Positions 40,557-53,860 are shown, counted from the first letter of the stretch. The stretch is DNA of 64,000 nt from Candidatus Pantoea persica (GCF_013753875.1 NZ_SMDS01000017.1:62001-126000); one strand, 5' to 3'. Notes: generated by a model from the letters alone, not told the origin. Numbers and translations: made by a program.

Positions 40557-41711
40557 CTAGTCAGCCTGCTTACGCAAAAACGCGGGAATATCAAGATAAT
40601 CTGGCTCTTTGTTAGACTGCGCGCTCTGGTCGTTAACGACTTTCGCGGCCGGCTTTTGCTCCTGCGGCAGCGGCGACATGCCGTGCTGCTGGTAGCGGTG
40701 ATCAATAACCGGCTGGCTGGCTGGCTTCTTGGTCACCAGCGTGATTTCCGGACGCTTGTTCATGCCGATGCCGGTAGCGACCACGGTCACGCGCAGTTCG
40801 TCGCTCATCTCTGGATCCAGTGAGGTACCGATAACCACGGTGGCGTTGTCCGAGGCGAAGGCGCGGATGGTGTTACCCACGGTTTCAAACTCGTCCAGAC
40901 GCAGGTCGAAGCCCGCCGTGATGTTAACCAGCACGCCGCGCGCGCCAGAAAGGTCGATATCTTCCAGCAGCGGGCTGGAGATCGCCATTTCGGCCGCTTC
41001 TTCCGCGCGGTCTTCGCCGCAGGCGACGCCGGAGCCCATCATGGCGTAGCCCATTTCCGACATCACGGTGCGCACGTCGGCGAAGTCGACGTTCATCAGG
41101 CCCGGACTCGTAATCAGCTCGGCGATACCCTGTACTGCGCCTTTCAGCACGTCGTTTGCCGCGCCGAAGGCGTCGAGCAGAGAGATGCCGCGGCCCAGCA
41201 CTTTCAGCAGCTTATCGTTCGGAATCGTGATCAGCGAGTCCACGTGCTTCGACAGCTCGGCGATGCCCTGCTCGGCAAAGGCCATGCGCTTTTTGCCTTC
41301 GAAGTTGAACGGCTTGGTCACCACCGCAACGGTGAGAATGCCCAGGTCTTTGGCCACTTCCGCCACGACCGGCGCAGCGCCCGTTCCGGTACCGCCGCCC
41401 ATACCGGCTGCGATAAACACCATGTCTGCTCCCTCCAGCGCAGAACGCAGTGCTTCGCGATCTTCTTCCGCAGAGGTACGGCCGACTTCCGGATTCGCCC
41501 CTGCCCCCAGACCTTTCGTAATATTGGTACCGATCTGGATCGTCTGGCCAACCGCTGTTTTACGCAACGCCTGAGCGTCGGTGTTCACAGCAAAGAACTC
41601 CACACCTTCGATACGCTCGCGTACCATGTGCTCTACGGCGTTGCCACCGCCACCGCCGACGCCGATGACTTTAATCACCGCGTCATTGGTTAATTCCATC
41701 GGTTCAAACAT
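40557..41711 (-). CDS. ftsZ: Cell division GTPase FtsZ
   Basis: Tubulin-like GTPase that forms the Z-ring. 384 residues, one more than E. coli. N-terminal [18 protein letters not shown], the GTP-binding signature [13 protein letters not shown], and the T7 loop [11 protein letters not shown] with its catalytic Asp. The C-terminal conserved peptide [14 protein letters not shown] contacts FtsA, ZipA and ZapD. The stop is TAG followed after one sense codon by TAA. Intact; 68 bases after ftsA. Confidence 0.98.
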   Translation of the reverse strand: MFEPMELTNDAVIKVIGVGGGGGNAVEHMVRERIEGVEFFAVNTDAQALRKTAVGQTIQIGTNITKGLGAGANPEVGRTSAEEDREALRSALEGADMVFIAAGMGGGTGTGAAPVVAEVAKDLGILTVAVVTKPFNFEGKKRMAFAEQGIAELSKHVDSLITIPNDKLLKVLGRGISLLDAFGAANDVLKGAVQGIAELITSPGLMNVDFADVRTVMSEMGYAMMGSGVACGEDRAEEAAEMAISSPLLEDIDLSGARGVLVNITAGFDLRLDEFETVGNTIRAFASDNATVVIGTSLDPEMSDELRVTVVATGIGMNKRPEITLVTKKPASQPVIDHRYQQHGMSPLPQEQKPAAKVVNDQSAQSNKEPDYLDIPAFLRKQAD

Positions 41712-41779
41712 GATTTCTCTCCGTTATGTGCCTGTCGCTAGAGACCATAAACTGTGCCCGGATGGCCTCCTTACAAAAA

Positions 41780-43036
41780 TCAAAATTCTTTCTTCAACCA
41801 GCTATTAATGCGCTTGAACCAGTTCCCTACCGATGCGCGCTTTTCCGTCTCTGCATCGCCGTTCATATGAGACTCTTTACCATAGTGCAACAGTCCTACT
41901 GCGGTTGAGTAATAGGGTTCCTGTGCGTAATCCGTTAAGCCTGTGATATTGAGCGGTTGTCCAATGCGCACCTGCGTATGGAATACGCGTTGCGCGCAGG
42001 CGGCCAGCCCCTCAATTTGCGCCGCGCCACCGGTCAGCACAATCCCGGCTGCCAGATGGTGTTTCACGCCCTGCTGACGCAGTTGTTCCTGCAGCTGCAG
42101 AATCTCGTCGTTGACCAGATTCAGCAATTCGGTGTATCGCGGCTCGATCACTTCGGCCAGCGTCTGACGTTGCAGACTGCGCGGCAGACGTCCGCCGACG
42201 CTCGGGACTTCAACATTCTCGTCTTTGCCGACAATGGAGCCGAGCGCACAGCCGTGACGAACCTTGATCGCTTCCGCATCTGTCGGCGGCGTGCCGAAGG
42301 CGTAAGCGATATCGCTGGTCACTACATTCCCCGCATAGGGGATCACTTTGGTATGACGCAGCGCGCCGCCCGTATAGACGGCAATATCCATTGTACCGCC
42401 ACCGACGTCGACAACACAGACACCAAGCTCACGTTCATCTTCCGTCAGCACGGCGAAACTGGACGCCAGGCCAGCAAAAATCAGTTGGTCAACTTTCAAG
42501 CCACAACGTTCAACGGCTTTGACGATATTTTTCGCCATATCGTTGTGACATGCGATCAGGTGCACTTTTGCCTGCATGCGCACGCCGGAAAGTCCGACTG
42601 GGTTTTTGATACCTTCCTGATAATCGATAGCGTATTCCTGAGGAATAACATGCAGGATGCGGTGCTCGTCTCGCACGCGCACTGACTTCGCAGTGTGTAC
42701 GACGTTTTCCACATCATCCTGAGTCACTTCCTCTTCGGATATCGGAACCATCCCGATTTCGTTCTGACAGCTGATATGTTTGCCCGATAAGGCGAGACAG
42801 ACGGATGAAATCTGGCAATCCGCCATAAGCTCGGCCTGATCGATGGCATGCTGTACGCACTTCACCACCGACTCCAGGTCGTTTACGCCGCCTTTATCCA
42901 TACCGCGAGACGGACAGCTGCCCACCCCGATAATGTTGACCATACCATCGGGCAGAATTTCCCCAACTAGGGCGGCGACCTTCGCGGTGCCAATTTCGAG
43001 TCCAACTACCAGTTTTCTGTCCGTTGCCTTGATCAT
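41780..43036 (-). CDS. ftsA: Cell division protein FtsA
   Basis: Actin-fold ATPase that tethers FtsZ to the membrane and links it to the divisome. 418 residues. N-terminal [20 protein letters not shown], the phosphate-binding [38 protein letters not shown], the adenosine motif [20 protein letters not shown], and a C-terminal amphipathic helix ([15 protein letters not shown]) for membrane binding. Start overlaps the ftsQ stop by ATGA. Intact. Confidence 0.98.
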   Translation of the reverse strand: MIKATDRKLVVGLEIGTAKVAALVGEILPDGMVNIIGVGSCPSRGMDKGGVNDLESVVKCVQHAIDQAELMADCQISSVCLALSGKHISCQNEIGMVPISEEEVTQDDVENVVHTAKSVRVRDEHRILHVIPQEYAIDYQEGIKNPVGLSGVRMQAKVHLIACHNDMAKNIVKAVERCGLKVDQLIFAGLASSFAVLTEDERELGVCVVDVGGGTMDIAVYTGGALRHTKVIPYAGNVVTSDIAYAFGTPPTDAEAIKVRHGCALGSIVGKDENVEVPSVGGRLPRSLQRQTLAEVIEPRYTELLNLVNDEILQLQEQLRQQGVKHHLAAGIVLTGGAAQIEGLAACAQRVFHTQVRIGQPLNITGLTDYAQEPYYSTAVGLLHYGKESHMNGDAETEKRASVGNWFKRINSWLKKEF

Positions 43037-43869
43037 TGTTTAGCCTGTGCCTGGTTCTGTTGCTGATTACTGTCCTGTAGCTCCACCGGCTGCGGCGTCC
43101 AGCCCACGGCTGCCCCCGGGTCGTAGCGCAAATCCACGTAGCTGATACGGTTGTGCTCGTTCTGCCCTTGCTGCTGCAGCGCCGGATAGAGCTCAATAAA
43201 TTGGTTAAGACGTTTCATGGTGTCGCTGCGCCCCAGTTCGATGCGCACATCGTCGCTGGTGACCAGCTGCCATGAACGCCGCGCCGTCATCGACGCGACC
43301 TTCAGAGTAAACTTGTTGGCCCTCAGCACGTCGCTCATGCTGTGGTAGCCTGCCAGTACCTCTTTCTCGCTGCCTTCCGGCCCGTAGAGCATCGGCATCG
43401 CCTCTTTGCCGGTATGGCTCGCCGGCACGCTGAAGGAGACACCCTCCGCGTCCACCATATGCACATCGTTCCAGCGCGCCACCGGCACATACTCCACCAG
43501 ATGGATTTTCAGCTCATCCGGCCACTGCTTGCGCACGCTGACCTGCTTGATCCACGGCAGCAGTTCAATCTGCTGCTGGATGATGTTCACATCCTGCGAC
43601 ATAAAGGTGCCCGACGCGCCCAGCGACAGAATCGCCTGGCGAATATCGTCGTGGGTGGTGTAGTGGGTTTCGCCCATAACCACCAGCCGGGAAAGCGGCA
43701 GGCACGACGCGTCGTTCATCCACTTCACGACCACTAGGCCGCCGAAAATCATAATGCCAACGACCATCAGCAAAAACACGATGCCGAAGAGTCTGGCGCC
43801 GTTGCTGCGCCCCGTGCGTGCGCGCTCCTGAGGCTCGTGGTTCCGTGCGTTCAGTGCCACCTGTGGCAT
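43033..43869 (-). CDS. ftsQ: Cell division protein FtsQ
   Basis: Bitopic membrane protein that recruits FtsB and FtsL. 278 residues from the ATG at 43869 ([20 protein letters not shown]). One transmembrane segment at about 26-47 ([21 protein letters not shown]), the POTRA domain ([20 protein letters not shown]), and the beta domain with [20 protein letters not shown]. Two bases separate it from ddlB. Intact. Confidence 0.95.
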   Translation of the reverse strand: MPQVALNARNHEPQERARTGRSNGARLFGIVFLLMVVGIMIFGGLVVVKWMNDASCLPLSRLVVMGETHYTTHDDIRQAILSLGASGTFMSQDVNIIQQQIELLPWIKQVSVRKQWPDELKIHLVEYVPVARWNDVHMVDAEGVSFSVPASHTGKEAMPMLYGPEGSEKEVLAGYHSMSDVLRANKFTLKVASMTARRSWQLVTSDDVRIELGRSDTMKRLNQFIELYPALQQQGQNEHNRISYVDLRYDPGAAVGWTPQPVELQDSNQQQNQAQAKQ

Positions 43870-43871
43870 AA

Positions 43872-44792
43872 TCAGTCGGCCAGCTCCAGAATACGCGCCA
43901 CCAGCTCGGAGAAGCGCATACCCGCCGCTTTCGCCGCCATCGGCACCAGGCTGTGGCTGGTCATACCCGGTGAGGTATTTGCCTCCAGCAGCTGGAAGTT
44001 GCCTTGCGCATCGGTCATGACGTCTACGCGGCCCCAGCCGCTGCAGCCCAGCGCCTGCCATGCTGCGCGCACCAGCGTCTGCAGCTCCGCCTCCCGCTCC
44101 GCTCTTAATCCTGCCGGACAGAAGTATTGAGTATCGTCAGAAATATATTTTGCTTCATAGTCATAAAACTCGCTGGCGGTCTGAATGCGTATCGCCGGCA
44201 GAATTTGATCACCGAGGATGCCCACCGTATACTCTTCGCCGCCGAAAAACGCCTCTACCAGCACGTTGTCGTCATGGCGAAAAGCCTCTTCCAGCGCCGC
44301 TGGCAGCGCGTCAGGCGCGTTGACGCGGCTGATGCCGACGCTGGAGCCTTCGCAGCTCGGCTTCACGAACAGCGGTAGCCCCAGCACGTCGATAGCCCCG
44401 CGCGTTTCCGCCTTCAGGCCCGCCAGATACTCCTCGCGCGTCAGCCAGACGAAGCGGCCCGACGGCAAGCCGCGTCCCTGCCACAGCAGCTTGGTGCGCA
44501 GTTTGTCCATGGTGATGGCCGAGGCCATCACGCCGCTGCCGGTATAGGGAAGCTGCAAAAATTCCAGCACTGCCTGCAGCGTGCCGTCTTCGCCGCCGCG
44601 CCCGTGCAGCGCGATAAAGGCGGCGTCAAAGCCTTGCTCTTTCAGCGTCAGCACCGAAACGTCGCGCGTATCAACCACATGCGCATTGACGCCCGCTTCG
44701 CGCAGCCCGGCCAACACCGCGCTGCCTGACAGCAGCGACACGTCGCGCTCCGCCGAGGTACCGCCCATCAGGACGGCGACTTTATCAGCCAT
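43872..44792 (-). CDS. ddlB: D-alanine-D-alanine ligase B
   Basis: ATP-grasp enzyme that makes D-Ala-D-Ala for peptidoglycan. 306 residues from ATG 44792 ([20 protein letters not shown]); the longer upstream frame lies in murC. Motifs include [58 protein letters not shown] and the metal-binding [20 protein letters not shown]. The start overlaps the murC stop by 8 bases. Confidence 0.96.
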   Translation of the reverse strand: MADKVAVLMGGTSAERDVSLLSGSAVLAGLREAGVNAHVVDTRDVSVLTLKEQGFDAAFIALHGRGGEDGTLQAVLEFLQLPYTGSGVMASAITMDKLRTKLLWQGRGLPSGRFVWLTREEYLAGLKAETRGAIDVLGLPLFVKPSCEGSSVGISRVNAPDALPAALEEAFRHDDNVLVEAFFGGEEYTVGILGDQILPAIRIQTASEFYDYEAKYISDDTQYFCPAGLRAEREAELQTLVRAAWQALGCSGWGRVDVMTDAQGNFQLLEANTSPGMTSHSLVPMAAKAAGMRFSELVARILELAD

Positions 44793-46260
44793 GAAGATCC
44801 TCCGCTTTACGCTCGGGCTGCAAACGGCAATCCGCCAGCTTGCGCGCCACTTTGCCGACGTTGCCAGCGCCCTGCACCAGCACCAGATCGTTGCCGGACA
44901 GCAGCGGCGCCAGCATTTCCGGCAGCGCATCGTGATCGGGCACCAGCACCGGCTCGACTTTGCCGCGGCCGCGAATCGAGCGGCACAGCGCGCGACTGTC
45001 CGCGCCCGGAATCGGCGTTTCGCCGGCAGAATAGACATCCAGCATCAGCAACACATCGACCTGGGACAGCACATTGGCTAAGTCGTCGAACAGATCGCGC
45101 GTGCGCGTGTAGCGGTGCGGCTGAAATACCATCACCAGCTTTTTGTCCGGCCAGCCGGCGCGCGCCGCCTTAATGGTGGCATCGACTTCGGTCGGATGAT
45201 GGCCGTAGTCGTCCACCAGCATCGCCGCGCCCGCGCTGCCGTTCACCGATTCGGTCAGGAATTCGCCCAGCACATCGAAGCGACGACCGGTGCCCTGGAA
45301 GCTCTCTAGCGCAGCGAGAATGGCGTTGTCGTCAATGCCCTCTTCGCTCGCCACCGCGACCGCCGCCGCCGCGTTGAGCGCGTTGTGTCGGCCCGGCGCG
45401 TTCAGCATCACCAGCAGGCGCGGCTTGTCGTGACGCACTAGCGTAAAGTGCCCCTGCGCGCCGCGCTGCTCATAGCCCTCGATACGCACATCGGCGTCGT
45501 CGCTGAAGCCGTAAGTGGTGATCTGGCGTCCAACACGCGGGATCAGGTCGCGGATCACCACATCGTCAACGCACATTACCGCACGGCCATAAAACGGCAG
45601 GTTGTGCAGGAAGTTGATAAAGGTCCGCTTCAGATTCTCGAAGTCGCCCTGATAAGTATCCATATGGTCGGCTTCGATATTGGTCACCACGGCGACCATC
45701 GGCTGCAGGTGCAGGAACGAGGCGTCGCTCTCGTCCGCTTCCGTAATCAGATAGCGGCTGCTACCGAGACGCGCGTGCGTACCGGCGGCTTTAACCAGGC
45801 CGCCGTTGACGAAAGTCGGATCCAGTCCGCCTTCCGCATAGATGCTCGACACCATCGCGGTGGTGGTGGTTTTGCCGTGCGTGCCGGCAATGGCGATGCC
45901 GTGACGAAAGCGCATCAGCTCCGCCAGCATTTCAGCGCGGCAGATCACCGGAATGCGCTGCTCGCGCGCCGCCACCAGCTCAGGGTTGTCCTGCGCCACC
46001 GCGCTGGAAACCACCACCACGCTGGCGTCGGTGACGTTTTCCGGGCGATGGTTGAGGTAAATAGTCGCGCCCAGCTTTGCTAGGTGCTGCGTCACCGAGT
46101 TCGGCGCCAGGTCAGAACCGCTAATGTGGTACCCCTCATTCGCCAACACTTCGGCAATACCGCCCATGCCGGCACCGCCGATGCCAACAAAGTGAATGTG
46201 CCGGACGCGACGCATCTCGGGCACAATGGAGCGCAGTTTTGCCAGTTGTTTTGTATTCAT
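44785..46260 (-). CDS. murC: UDP-N-acetylmuramate-L-alanine ligase
   Basis: Adds L-Ala to UDP-MurNAc. 491 residues. N-terminal [20 protein letters not shown] binds UDP, the ATP P-loop is [13 protein letters not shown], with [34 protein letters not shown] and [15 protein letters not shown] downstream. It follows murG (69 bases) and overlaps ddlB. Synonymous CTA/CTAG codons occur at three places in the gene. Intact. Confidence 0.97.
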   Translation of the reverse strand: MNTKQLAKLRSIVPEMRRVRHIHFVGIGGAGMGGIAEVLANEGYHISGSDLAPNSVTQHLAKLGATIYLNHRPENVTDASVVVVSSAVAQDNPELVAAREQRIPVICRAEMLAELMRFRHGIAIAGTHGKTTTTAMVSSIYAEGGLDPTFVNGGLVKAAGTHARLGSSRYLITEADESDASFLHLQPMVAVVTNIEADHMDTYQGDFENLKRTFINFLHNLPFYGRAVMCVDDVVIRDLIPRVGRQITTYGFSDDADVRIEGYEQRGAQGHFTLVRHDKPRLLVMLNAPGRHNALNAAAAVAVASEEGIDDNAILAALESFQGTGRRFDVLGEFLTESVNGSAGAAMLVDDYGHHPTEVDATIKAARAGWPDKKLVMVFQPHRYTRTRDLFDDLANVLSQVDVLLMLDVYSAGETPIPGADSRALCRSIRGRGKVEPVLVPDHDALPEMLAPLLSGNDLVLVQGAGNVGKVARKLADCRLQPERKAEDLHG

Positions 46261-46329
46261 CGGTCTCAGTTACCTGTCATCTTGATGCGTGCCTTTTCCG
46301 GCACCGGCCAGCCGCGCTGGCCTGATTAT

Positions 46330-47388
46330 TCACTTCGCGACGCGCGCCACTTCCTGCGCAACCCGTTCGGTTGCATCGGGGATCGCCACCTGGCGCGCTT
46401 TTTCCGCCATGCTCAACAGCATCGGACGATCCCAGTGGCGCAGCGTGTCCGCTACGGCATCCGCAGTAAACTGCGGCTGCTCAAAAATTTTGGCCGCGCC
46501 CGCTTTTTCCAGCGGCAGCGCGTTCCAGTACTGCTGGCGATCTTTGTGCTGAAAAGGTACGAAGATGGCCGGTAAGCCCGCGGCGGCAACTTCGCTGACG
46601 GTCAGCGCGCCGGAGCGACACACCACCACATCCGCCCAGGCGTAGGCGGCCGCCATATCGTCGATAAATTCCGTTACCTTGTGCTGCGTCTGGCCCACCT
46701 GCTGATACGCTTTGAGCACCTCCTGCAGCGCGCCTTTGCCGGTCTGATGCCACAGCGTGATGCTATCCCCCAGCGCGGCCGCCACCTCCGGCAGCATCTG
46801 ATTTAGCACGAGAGCCCCCAGGCTTCCGCCGACCACTAGTACGCGCACCGGACCGCAGCGGCCGGCCAGTCGCTGCTGCGGCAGCGGCAGCGCCAGCACT
46901 TCGGTACGCACCGGGTTGCCGACCACGTCCGCCTGCGGAAAGGCGCCGGGAAACGCCTGCATCACCTTGCTGGCGATTTTCTCCAGCCACTTGTTGGTCA
47001 GGCCGGCGATGCCGTTCTGCTCGTGCAACACCACCGGGATGCCGCAGCTCCAGGCCGCCAGGCCGCCGGGACCAGAAACGTAGCCGCCCATGCCCAGCAC
47101 CACGTCCGGTTGCCAGGCGCGCATAATGGCGCGCGCCTGCCGCCAGGCGTTGAAAATGCGCATCGGCGCCAGCAGCAGCGCCTTCACGCCTTTGCCGCGC
47201 AGCCCGCTGATGCGGATAAACTCAATCTCAATGCCGTGTTTCGGCACCAGATCCGCTTCCATACGGTCGGCGGTGCCGAGCCAGCGCACCTGCCAGCCCT
47301 GCTCCATCAGATGATGGGCGACGGACAGACCGGGGAAAACATGCCCGCCGGTTCCGCCCGCCATCACCATCAAACGCTTCCCACTCAT
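46330..47388 (-). CDS. murG: UDP-GlcNAc:undecaprenyl-pyrophosphoryl-MurNAc-pentapeptide transferase
   Basis: Membrane-associated glycosyltransferase (GT28) that makes lipid II from lipid I. 352 residues. The glycine-rich [20 protein letters not shown] and [20 protein letters not shown] loops, [14 protein letters not shown], the UDP-GlcNAc site [20 protein letters not shown] and [10 protein letters not shown]. Its ATG overlaps the ftsW stop by ATGA. Intact. Confidence 0.97.
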   Translation of the reverse strand: MSGKRLMVMAGGTGGHVFPGLSVAHHLMEQGWQVRWLGTADRMEADLVPKHGIEIEFIRISGLRGKGVKALLLAPMRIFNAWRQARAIMRAWQPDVVLGMGGYVSGPGGLAAWSCGIPVVLHEQNGIAGLTNKWLEKIASKVMQAFPGAFPQADVVGNPVRTEVLALPLPQQRLAGRCGPVRVLVVGGSLGALVLNQMLPEVAAALGDSITLWHQTGKGALQEVLKAYQQVGQTQHKVTEFIDDMAAAYAWADVVVCRSGALTVSEVAAAGLPAIFVPFQHKDRQQYWNALPLEKAGAAKIFEQPQFTADAVADTLRHWDRPMLLSMAEKARQVAIPDATERVAQEVARVAK

Positions 47389-48611
47389 CGGGCACCTCGG
47401 GTAAACGCCTGCGCTTTCGTCAGGCGTGTTTCATAATCAATACGCAGCAAAAACACGATGGCGGTCGACATAATCAGCAAGCTAGAGCCGCCGTAGCTGA
47501 TCAGCGGCAGCGTCAGACCTTTGGTCGGCAGCATGCCCGCCGCCGCGCCGACGTTGACCAGCGCCTGGAAGCTGAACCAGACGCCGATCGAGCAGGCGAG
47601 AAAGCCGGAAAAACGCTGATCGATCTCCAGCGCGCGTCGGCCGATCGACATCGCACGAAAAGCGACGAAGAATACCATCAACAAGGCCAAAACCACACCG
47701 ATATAACCCAGTTCTTCGCCGATGATAGAGAAGATAAAGTCAGTGTGCGCCTCCGGCAGATACTCCAGTTTTTGCACCGAATTGCCGAGGCCCTGCCCCC
47801 AGAATTCGCCGCGGCCGAACGCCATCAGCGACTGGGTCAGCTGGTAGCCGCTGCCGAAGGGATCTTCCCAGGGGTTCCAGAACGAGGTGACGCGGCGCAT
47901 ACGATAAGGCTCGGCGATAATCAGCAGCACTACGGCAAAAATACTGGAGCCGATAATGGCGAGGAACTGCCACAGCTTCGCGCCCGCTAGGAAGAGCATC
48001 GCCAGCGTGGTGACGAACAGCACCACCACGGTGCCGAGGTCAGGCTGCGCCAGCAACAGCACCGCCAGCACCACCATCACGCCCATCGGTTTGCAGAAGC
48101 CCCAGAAGTTATTGCGTACCTCTTCGACCTTGCGCACCAGATAGCTGGCGAGATAGCAGAACAGCGACAGCTTCGACAGCTCCGCCGGCTGAATACGCAG
48201 CGGGCCGAGGGCGATCCAGCGCGACGCGCCGTTCACCGAGCTGCCCACCACCAGCACAATCAGCAGCATTACCACCGTAGCCAGCAACATGGCGTTGCTG
48301 TAGCGCTGCCAGAAATCCATCGGCACGCGCAGCGTCACCAGCGCGATGCCGAGTCCCAGCACGATATAGAAGGCGTCGCGCTTGGCGAAGTAGAAGGGAT
48401 CGTCGTTGAGGCGCTGGCCCACCGGCATCGAGGCCGAGGTCACCATCAAAAAGCCAATCACCGCCAAGCCGAAGGTCAGCCACAGCAGCGTGCGATCGTA
48501 GAGCACCAGCGCGGAGTCGTCGCTGTCGCGCGCGCCCATCACCCAGTTTTTCAGGCGGCTGCCGATAAAGGTGCAGAGTCCGATAATCAGTCCGGCGCCA
48601 GGAATATGCAT
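47385..48611 (-). CDS. ftsW: SEDS peptidoglycan glycosyltransferase FtsW
   Basis: Septal peptidoglycan polymerase working with FtsI. 408 residues using the ATG at 48609-48611, which shares its A with the murD TGA (TGATG). About ten transmembrane segments. The SEDS landmarks [40 protein letters not shown] (with the catalytic Asp), [20 protein letters not shown] and [13 protein letters not shown] are present. An upstream in-frame GTG would add residues inside murD. Intact. Confidence 0.95.
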   Translation of the reverse strand: MHIPGAGLIIGLCTFIGSRLKNWVMGARDSDDSALVLYDRTLLWLTFGLAVIGFLMVTSASMPVGQRLNDDPFYFAKRDAFYIVLGLGIALVTLRVPMDFWQRYSNAMLLATVVMLLIVLVVGSSVNGASRWIALGPLRIQPAELSKLSLFCYLASYLVRKVEEVRNNFWGFCKPMGVMVVLAVLLLAQPDLGTVVVLFVTTLAMLFLAGAKLWQFLAIIGSSIFAVVLLIIAEPYRMRRVTSFWNPWEDPFGSGYQLTQSLMAFGRGEFWGQGLGNSVQKLEYLPEAHTDFIFSIIGEELGYIGVVLALLMVFFVAFRAMSIGRRALEIDQRFSGFLACSIGVWFSFQALVNVGAAAGMLPTKGLTLPLISYGGSSLLIMSTAIVFLLRIDYETRLTKAQAFTRGAR

Positions 48612-49927
48612 CAGCCTAACGCCTTCGCCAGGTGCGCAAAGCAATCGCCGCGCTGTTCAAAATTGCGGAACTGATCAAGGCTGGCGCAGGCCGGCGACAG
48701 CAGCACCATGTCGCCAGGCTGCGTCTGCGGCGCGATCAGCGCCATCGCCTGCTGCAGCGTGTCGGTGCGTACCGCATTATCGGGCCGCAGCGCCGCCAGC
48801 GCGTCGCCGTCGCGGCCAAAACAGTAGAGGCGCACCTTTTCATCCTGCACATAGCGCGCCAGCGGAGAAAAGTCCGCCGACTTGCCGTCGCCGCCCAGCA
48901 GCAGCCAGAGCGTGCCCGTCACCTCAAGTCCATTAAGCGCCGCTTCGGTGCTGCCGACGTTGGTCGCTTTAGCGTCGTTGATCCAACGCACGCCGTTCGC
49001 CTCGTGCACCAGCTGGAAGCGATGCGCCAGGCCGCCGAAACCGGCCAGCGCCGCCAGGCTGGAAGCGCGCGGCAGGCCGACCGCGTCGGCTAGCGCCAGC
49101 GCCGCCAGCGCATTGGTGTAGTTTTGCTGGCCAACCAGCTTCATCTCTGCAATGTTCAGCACCTTTTCGCCCTTCACGCGCAGCCAGGTCGTGCCCTGCT
49201 GACAGTTAAGGTGATAGTCGCTGAAGTCGATGCCAAAGCTGACGCAGCACGCATCGGCGCCGCGCACCGGCATGGTCATCGCGTCGTCGGCGTTGACCAC
49301 GCAGACCTGCGCGTTTTCATAAATACGCAGCTTGGCGGCGCGATACTGCTGCATGCCGAGCGGATAGCGGTCCATATGATCTTCGGTGACGTTGAGAATG
49401 GTTGCCACTGCGGCTTTCAGGCTTAAGGTCGTCTCCAGCTGGAAGCTGGAAAGCTCCAGCACATAGAGCTGCGCGGGCGACTTGAGCAGCATCAGTGCCG
49501 GCAGGCCGATGTTGCCACCAACGCCCACCTGCCAGCCAGCAGCGCGCGCCATCTCGCCCACCAGCGTGGTGACAGTGCTTTTGCCGTTGGAGCCGGTAAT
49601 CGCCACGATAGGCGCCTGCGCTTCGCGGCAGAACAGCTCGATATCGCCAACGATCTCGATGCCCGCTTCCGCCGCCTCGCTCAGCGCGGGATTCGCCAGC
49701 GCGATGCCCGGACTGGCGACAATCAGATCCGCTGCCATCAACCAGTCGGCGTTCAGGCCGCCGGTGTAGCGCTCGACCTGCTCAGGTAGTTTGTCGATTC
49801 CCGGCGGCGACACACGGGTATCCATCACGCGCGGCGTCACGCCTTGCTCTAAAAAAAAATCAACACAGGAGAGGCCGGTCAGGCCCAGCCCGATAATGAC
49901 GACTTTTCTGCCCCGATAGTCAGCCAT
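48611..49927 (-). CDS. murD: UDP-N-acetylmuramoylalanine-D-glutamate ligase
   Basis: Adds D-Glu to UDP-MurNAc-L-Ala. 438 residues, as in E. coli. N-terminal [24 protein letters not shown]-loop [20 protein letters not shown], the carbamylated-lysine region [40 protein letters not shown], and [20 protein letters not shown]. It shares a TGATG junction with ftsW and lies 2 bases after mraY. Intact. Confidence 0.97.
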   Translation of the reverse strand: MADYRGRKVVIIGLGLTGLSCVDFFLEQGVTPRVMDTRVSPPGIDKLPEQVERYTGGLNADWLMAADLIVASPGIALANPALSEAAEAGIEIVGDIELFCREAQAPIVAITGSNGKSTVTTLVGEMARAAGWQVGVGGNIGLPALMLLKSPAQLYVLELSSFQLETTLSLKAAVATILNVTEDHMDRYPLGMQQYRAAKLRIYENAQVCVVNADDAMTMPVRGADACCVSFGIDFSDYHLNCQQGTTWLRVKGEKVLNIAEMKLVGQQNYTNALAALALADAVGLPRASSLAALAGFGGLAHRFQLVHEANGVRWINDAKATNVGSTEAALNGLEVTGTLWLLLGGDGKSADFSPLARYVQDEKVRLYCFGRDGDALAALRPDNAVRTDTLQQAMALIAPQTQPGDMVLLSPACASLDQFRNFEQRGDCFAHLAKALG

Positions 49928-49929
49928 AG

Positions 49930-51012
49930 TTAACGTACCTTCAGCGTGGCCAAGCCAATCAGCACCAGCATCAGCGAGATAATCCAGAAGCGCACGATAA
50001 CGCGCGGTTCCGGCCAGCCTTTCAGTTCATAGTGATGGTGGATCGGCGCCATGCGGAAGATACGCTGACCGCGCAGCTTGAACGATCCCACCTGTAGGAT
50101 CACGGAGAGCGTTTCAACGACAAATACGCCGCCCATAATCACCAACAAAAACTCCTGACGCAGCAGCACGGCCAACGTGCCGAGCGCGCCGCCTAACGCC
50201 AGCGAGCCGACGTCGCCCATGAAAACCTGCGCCGGATAGGTGTTGAACCATAAAAACCCCAGTCCGGCCCCGACAATCGCGGTGCAGACGATCACCAGCT
50301 CGCCCGCGTGGCGCAGATAGGGAATATGCAGATATTCGGCGAACTTGACGTTGCCGGTCGCCCAGGCCACCAGCGCAAAGCCGGCCGCCACGAACACGGT
50401 GGGCATAATCGCCAAGCCGTCGAGACCATCGGTCAGGTTGACGGCGTTGCCGGTGCCGACGATCACGAAGTAGGCCAGCACCACGTAGAACAGGCCGAGC
50501 TGCGGCATGATTTCCTTGAAGAAAGGCACCACCAGCTGCGTCGTGGGCATACCTTTACCGGCGGAGTAGAGCGCGAACGCGACACCCAGCGAGATCACCG
50601 ACATCCAGAAATATTTCCAGCGCGCGATCAGCCCCTTGGTGTCTTTACGCACCACTTTGCGATAGTCATCGACAAAGCCGATCACACCGAAGCCCACCAG
50701 CACCACCAACACGCACCAGACGTAGGGGTTAGAAGGATAGGCCCACATAAGCACCGACACGGTGATGGAGGTGAGGATCATAATCCCGCCCATGGTTGGC
50801 GTGCCGCGCTTGCTGAAGTGCGACTCCGGGCCGTCGTTGCGCACTACCTGGCCAATCTGCAGCTTCTGCAGCCAGGCGATCAGACGCGGCCCCATCCATA
50901 GTGAAATGAATAATGCGGTCAGCAGGCTGACAATGGCGCGAAACGTCAAATAGGAAAAGACGTTGAAGCCGGAATAAAGAGCGACCAGATGTTCGGCCAG
51001 CCAGACTAACAT
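49930..51012 (-). CDS. mraY: Phospho-N-acetylmuramoyl-pentapeptide transferase
   Basis: Inner-membrane enzyme making lipid I from UDP-MurNAc-pentapeptide and undecaprenyl phosphate. 360 residues with about ten transmembrane helices. Catalytic and Mg sites: [37 protein letters not shown] with the two Asp, [20 protein letters not shown], and [15 protein letters not shown] with the His triad. The start overlaps the murF end by 7 bases. Intact. Confidence 0.97.
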   Translation of the reverse strand: MLVWLAEHLVALYSGFNVFSYLTFRAIVSLLTALFISLWMGPRLIAWLQKLQIGQVVRNDGPESHFSKRGTPTMGGIMILTSITVSVLMWAYPSNPYVWCVLVVLVGFGVIGFVDDYRKVVRKDTKGLIARWKYFWMSVISLGVAFALYSAGKGMPTTQLVVPFFKEIMPQLGLFYVVLAYFVIVGTGNAVNLTDGLDGLAIMPTVFVAAGFALVAWATGNVKFAEYLHIPYLRHAGELVIVCTAIVGAGLGFLWFNTYPAQVFMGDVGSLALGGALGTLAVLLRQEFLLVIMGGVFVVETLSVILQVGSFKLRGQRIFRMAPIHHHYELKGWPEPRVIVRFWIISLMLVLIGLATLKVR

Positions 51013-52364
51013 GTTCCCATCTCCTGTAGGTTCTGCACGACCTGCTCCATGGCAGTACTCCGCGAACCTTTAATCAAAACGGTTAATTCCCGATGTTCGG
51101 ACAACAGCGTCCGTAAACGTTCAGTCAGCGCGGCTTTGTTGTCGAAATGTTCGCCAACGCCGCTGCTTTTGCTAATATTCGCGCTCAGCTCGCCGATGCT
51201 CAGCACGCGATCGACGCCTGCAGCTTTCGCCGCCAGACCGACTTCGCGGTGGCACTGTTCTGCCTCGTCGCCCAGCTCCGCCATATCGCCCACAACTATC
51301 ACGCGGTAGCCGGGCATCTCGCCCAGCACCTGCGCGGCGGCGGTCATCGAACCGACGTTGGCGTTGTAGCTGTCATCAAGCAACAGCTTGTGCTCCGCAA
51401 GACGAATGGGAAACAGGCGGCCCGGCACGGCCTTCAGATTTTTCAGGCCGCTCTGAATGGCGTTGAGCGGCGCGTCGACCGACAGCGCCAGCGCGACGGC
51501 GGCCAGCGCGTTAGCGATGTTGTGGCGGCCCGGTAGCGGCAGCGTAATGGTGATAGCGCCTGCTGGCGTTTGCATGGTGAAATCGGTGCCGTCAGCGCGC
51601 ACCACGATATCGCGCGCGCTAAAATCGCTTTCTGCGCCCTGCGGCGAAAAGCGCCATACCCGCTTGCCGTGCAGGTTGTTCTGCCAGTGCGGCCAGTCAT
51701 TGCTGTCGGCGTTGAGAATGGCGGTGCCGTTCGCCGGCAGGCCGTTGAAAATCTCGCCCTTCGCCTTCGCCACGCCCGCCAGCGAGCCGAAGCCCTCCAG
51801 ATGCGCCGCCGCAAGGTTGTTCACCAGCGCGCTTTCAGGACGCACCAGCTCAGTGGTATAGGCGATTTCGCCCTGATGGTTGGCACCCAGCTCGATAACC
51901 GCATACTGGTGTTCAGCCGTCAGGCGCAGCAGCGTCATCGGCACGCCGAAGTCGTTGTTGAGGTTGCCCGCCGTATAGAGCGTTTCGCCGCACTGGCGCA
52001 GGATGGCAGCAGTCATCTCTTTCACGGAGGTTTTGCCGGAGGAGCCGGTCAGCGCCACGACGCGCGCCTGCGCCTGCTGGCGCACCCAGGCGGCCAGTTT
52101 GCCGAAGGCGATGCGCGTATCGGCGACCACGACCTGCGGTACAGCTAAAGGTAAATGCTTACTCACTAACAGCGCCTGCGCGCCGCTGGCAAGAGCCTCG
52201 GCGGCAAAGTCATGGGCGTCAAACCGCTCGCCGATCAGCGCAACAAACAGACTGCCCTGCGTGACTTTTCGCGTATCGGTCGTCACGTCGCTGATGGTCA
52301 GGTCGCCGCAGTGAAGCGCGCCGCCGCTGATGTCAGCCAGAGTTTGCAGGGAAACCGGGATCAT
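51006..52364 (-). CDS. murF: UDP-N-acetylmuramoyl-tripeptide-D-alanyl-D-alanine ligase
   Basis: Adds D-Ala-D-Ala to complete the stem peptide. 452 residues, as in E. coli. P-loop [20 protein letters not shown], the region [59 protein letters not shown] and [20 protein letters not shown]. Start overlaps the murE stop by ATGA. Intact. Confidence 0.97.
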   Translation of the reverse strand: MIPVSLQTLADISGGALHCGDLTISDVTTDTRKVTQGSLFVALIGERFDAHDFAAEALASGAQALLVSKHLPLAVPQVVVADTRIAFGKLAAWVRQQAQARVVALTGSSGKTSVKEMTAAILRQCGETLYTAGNLNNDFGVPMTLLRLTAEHQYAVIELGANHQGEIAYTTELVRPESALVNNLAAAHLEGFGSLAGVAKAKGEIFNGLPANGTAILNADSNDWPHWQNNLHGKRVWRFSPQGAESDFSARDIVVRADGTDFTMQTPAGAITITLPLPGRHNIANALAAVALALSVDAPLNAIQSGLKNLKAVPGRLFPIRLAEHKLLLDDSYNANVGSMTAAAQVLGEMPGYRVIVVGDMAELGDEAEQCHREVGLAAKAAGVDRVLSIGELSANISKSSGVGEHFDNKAALTERLRTLLSEHRELTVLIKGSRSTAMEQVVQNLQEMGTC

Positions 52365-53860
52365 GCCGTCATTCCTAACAACGCAGCAACCGTAGCGCGG
52401 TCGGAGTAATCCAGACGGCGATTGCCCACGATTTGGTAATTTTCATGGCCTTTGCCGGCTACCAGGACGATATCGTCAGTCTGCGCCTGCATAATGGTGT
52501 TGGTGACCGCTTGCGCGCGTCCCGCGACGACGCGCGCCCGGTGTGGTTCAAGCAGACCGGTCAGGATGTCGCTGACGATCGCCTGCGGATCTTCGCTGCG
52601 CGGATTGTCATCCGTGATCACCACCCTGTCGGCGAACTGCTCGGCAATCGCGCCCATAAGCGGCCGCTTGCCTTTGTCGCGGTCGCCGCCACAGCCAAAC
52701 AGACACCACAGCGCGCCCTTACAGTGCAGGCGCGCGGCTTGCAGCGCTTTTTCCAGTGCGTCCGGCGTGTGGGCGTAGTCGACGACAACGGTCGGTTTGC
52801 CCGGCGCGCTGAAGATCTCCATTCGTCCGCAGACCGGCTGCAGCTGCGGCGCCGTGCGCACCAGTTCGGCGAGCGGATAGTCGAGCGCCAGCTGCGTGGC
52901 GAAAGCGAGCAGCAGATTGCTGACGTTGAAGCCGCCAATCAGGCGGCTCTCGATTTCGCCGTCGCCCCAGCTGGAGCTGAAGCGGATATGGGCGCAGTTA
53001 TCGTGGTAGTTCACCTCGTCGGCTTTCACCCAGCGGCCGTGACAGCCCGGCTGTAAATTGTTTTCCATCGTGACGGCAACCGCGTCCGGCAGCGCGGCCA
53101 GCCAGCGGCGGCCAACCTCGTCGTCGGCGTTGAGGATCATTTCGCCGACCTGATGTTCGGTAAACAGCAGCTTTTTCGCCGACTCGTAGGCGGGCATATC
53201 GCCGTGATAGTCGAGATGGTCGCGGCTCAGATTGGTGAAAACGGCGGCGGCGAACGGCAGCGCCGCGACGCGATGCTGCACCAGACCGTGCGAGGAGACT
53301 TCTATCGCCGTCAGAGTCGCGCCCTGCCCTGCCAGCTCGCGCAGCACGTGCTGCACCTCTACCGCAGAGCCGGTGGTGTTATCGGTCGCCGTCAGCTGGC
53401 CGAGCAGGCCGTTGCCGACCGTACCCATCACCGCGCTAGTTTCTCCCAGCTGCTTCGCCCACTGCGCCAGCAGCTGGGTGGTGGTAGTTTTGCCGTTGGT
53501 GCCAGTGACGCCGATCAGCTTTTGTCGATCGCCGGGCTGGCCGTAAAATCGCCCCGCCAGCGCCGAAAGACGCTGCGCCAGCTGCGCCAGGTAGACCACC
53601 GGCACGCTGTGCACTTCGCGAATATCGCCGTCGCTGGCTTCGCCTTCAGATTCCGCAATCACGGCGGAAACGCCTTGCGCAATCGCCTGAGGAATAAAAC
53701 GCCGTCCATCAGCGTAGTGGCCTGCAACGGCCACAAACAGATCGCCGGACGCCGCTTTGCGGCTGTCCAGTGTCATGTCACGTAGAGTACGCGCCGGCGC
53801 GCCTGGCACCCATGGGCCCAGCAGGTCGCGCAGGTTACGATCTGTCACTTGATTCCTCAC
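52361..53860 (-). CDS. murE: UDP-N-acetylmuramoyl-tripeptide ligase, meso-diaminopimelate adding
   Basis: Adds meso-DAP to UDP-MurNAc-L-Ala-D-Glu. Up to 499 residues; a GTG at 53848 ([13 protein letters not shown]) matches the usual MurE start better than the ATG at 53860, which would add four residues. P-loop [39 protein letters not shown] with the carbamylated-Lys region, and the meso-DAP specificity motif DDNPRSEDP. Translationally coupled to ftsI, whose end it overlaps. Intact. Confidence 0.96.
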   Translation of the reverse strand: MRNQVTDRNLRDLLGPWVPGAPARTLRDMTLDSRKAASGDLFVAVAGHYADGRRFIPQAIAQGVSAVIAESEGEASDGDIREVHSVPVVYLAQLAQRLSALAGRFYGQPGDRQKLIGVTGTNGKTTTTQLLAQWAKQLGETSAVMGTVGNGLLGQLTATDNTTGSAVEVQHVLRELAGQGATLTAIEVSSHGLVQHRVAALPFAAAVFTNLSRDHLDYHGDMPAYESAKKLLFTEHQVGEMILNADDEVGRRWLAALPDAVAVTMENNLQPGCHGRWVKADEVNYHDNCAHIRFSSSWGDGEIESRLIGGFNVSNLLLAFATQLALDYPLAELVRTAPQLQPVCGRMEIFSAPGKPTVVVDYAHTPDALEKALQAARLHCKGALWCLFGCGGDRDKGKRPLMGAIAEQFADRVVITDDNPRSEDPQAIVSDILTGLLEPHRARVVAGRAQAVTNTIMQAQTDDIVLVAGKGHENYQIVGNRRLDYSDRATVAALLGMTA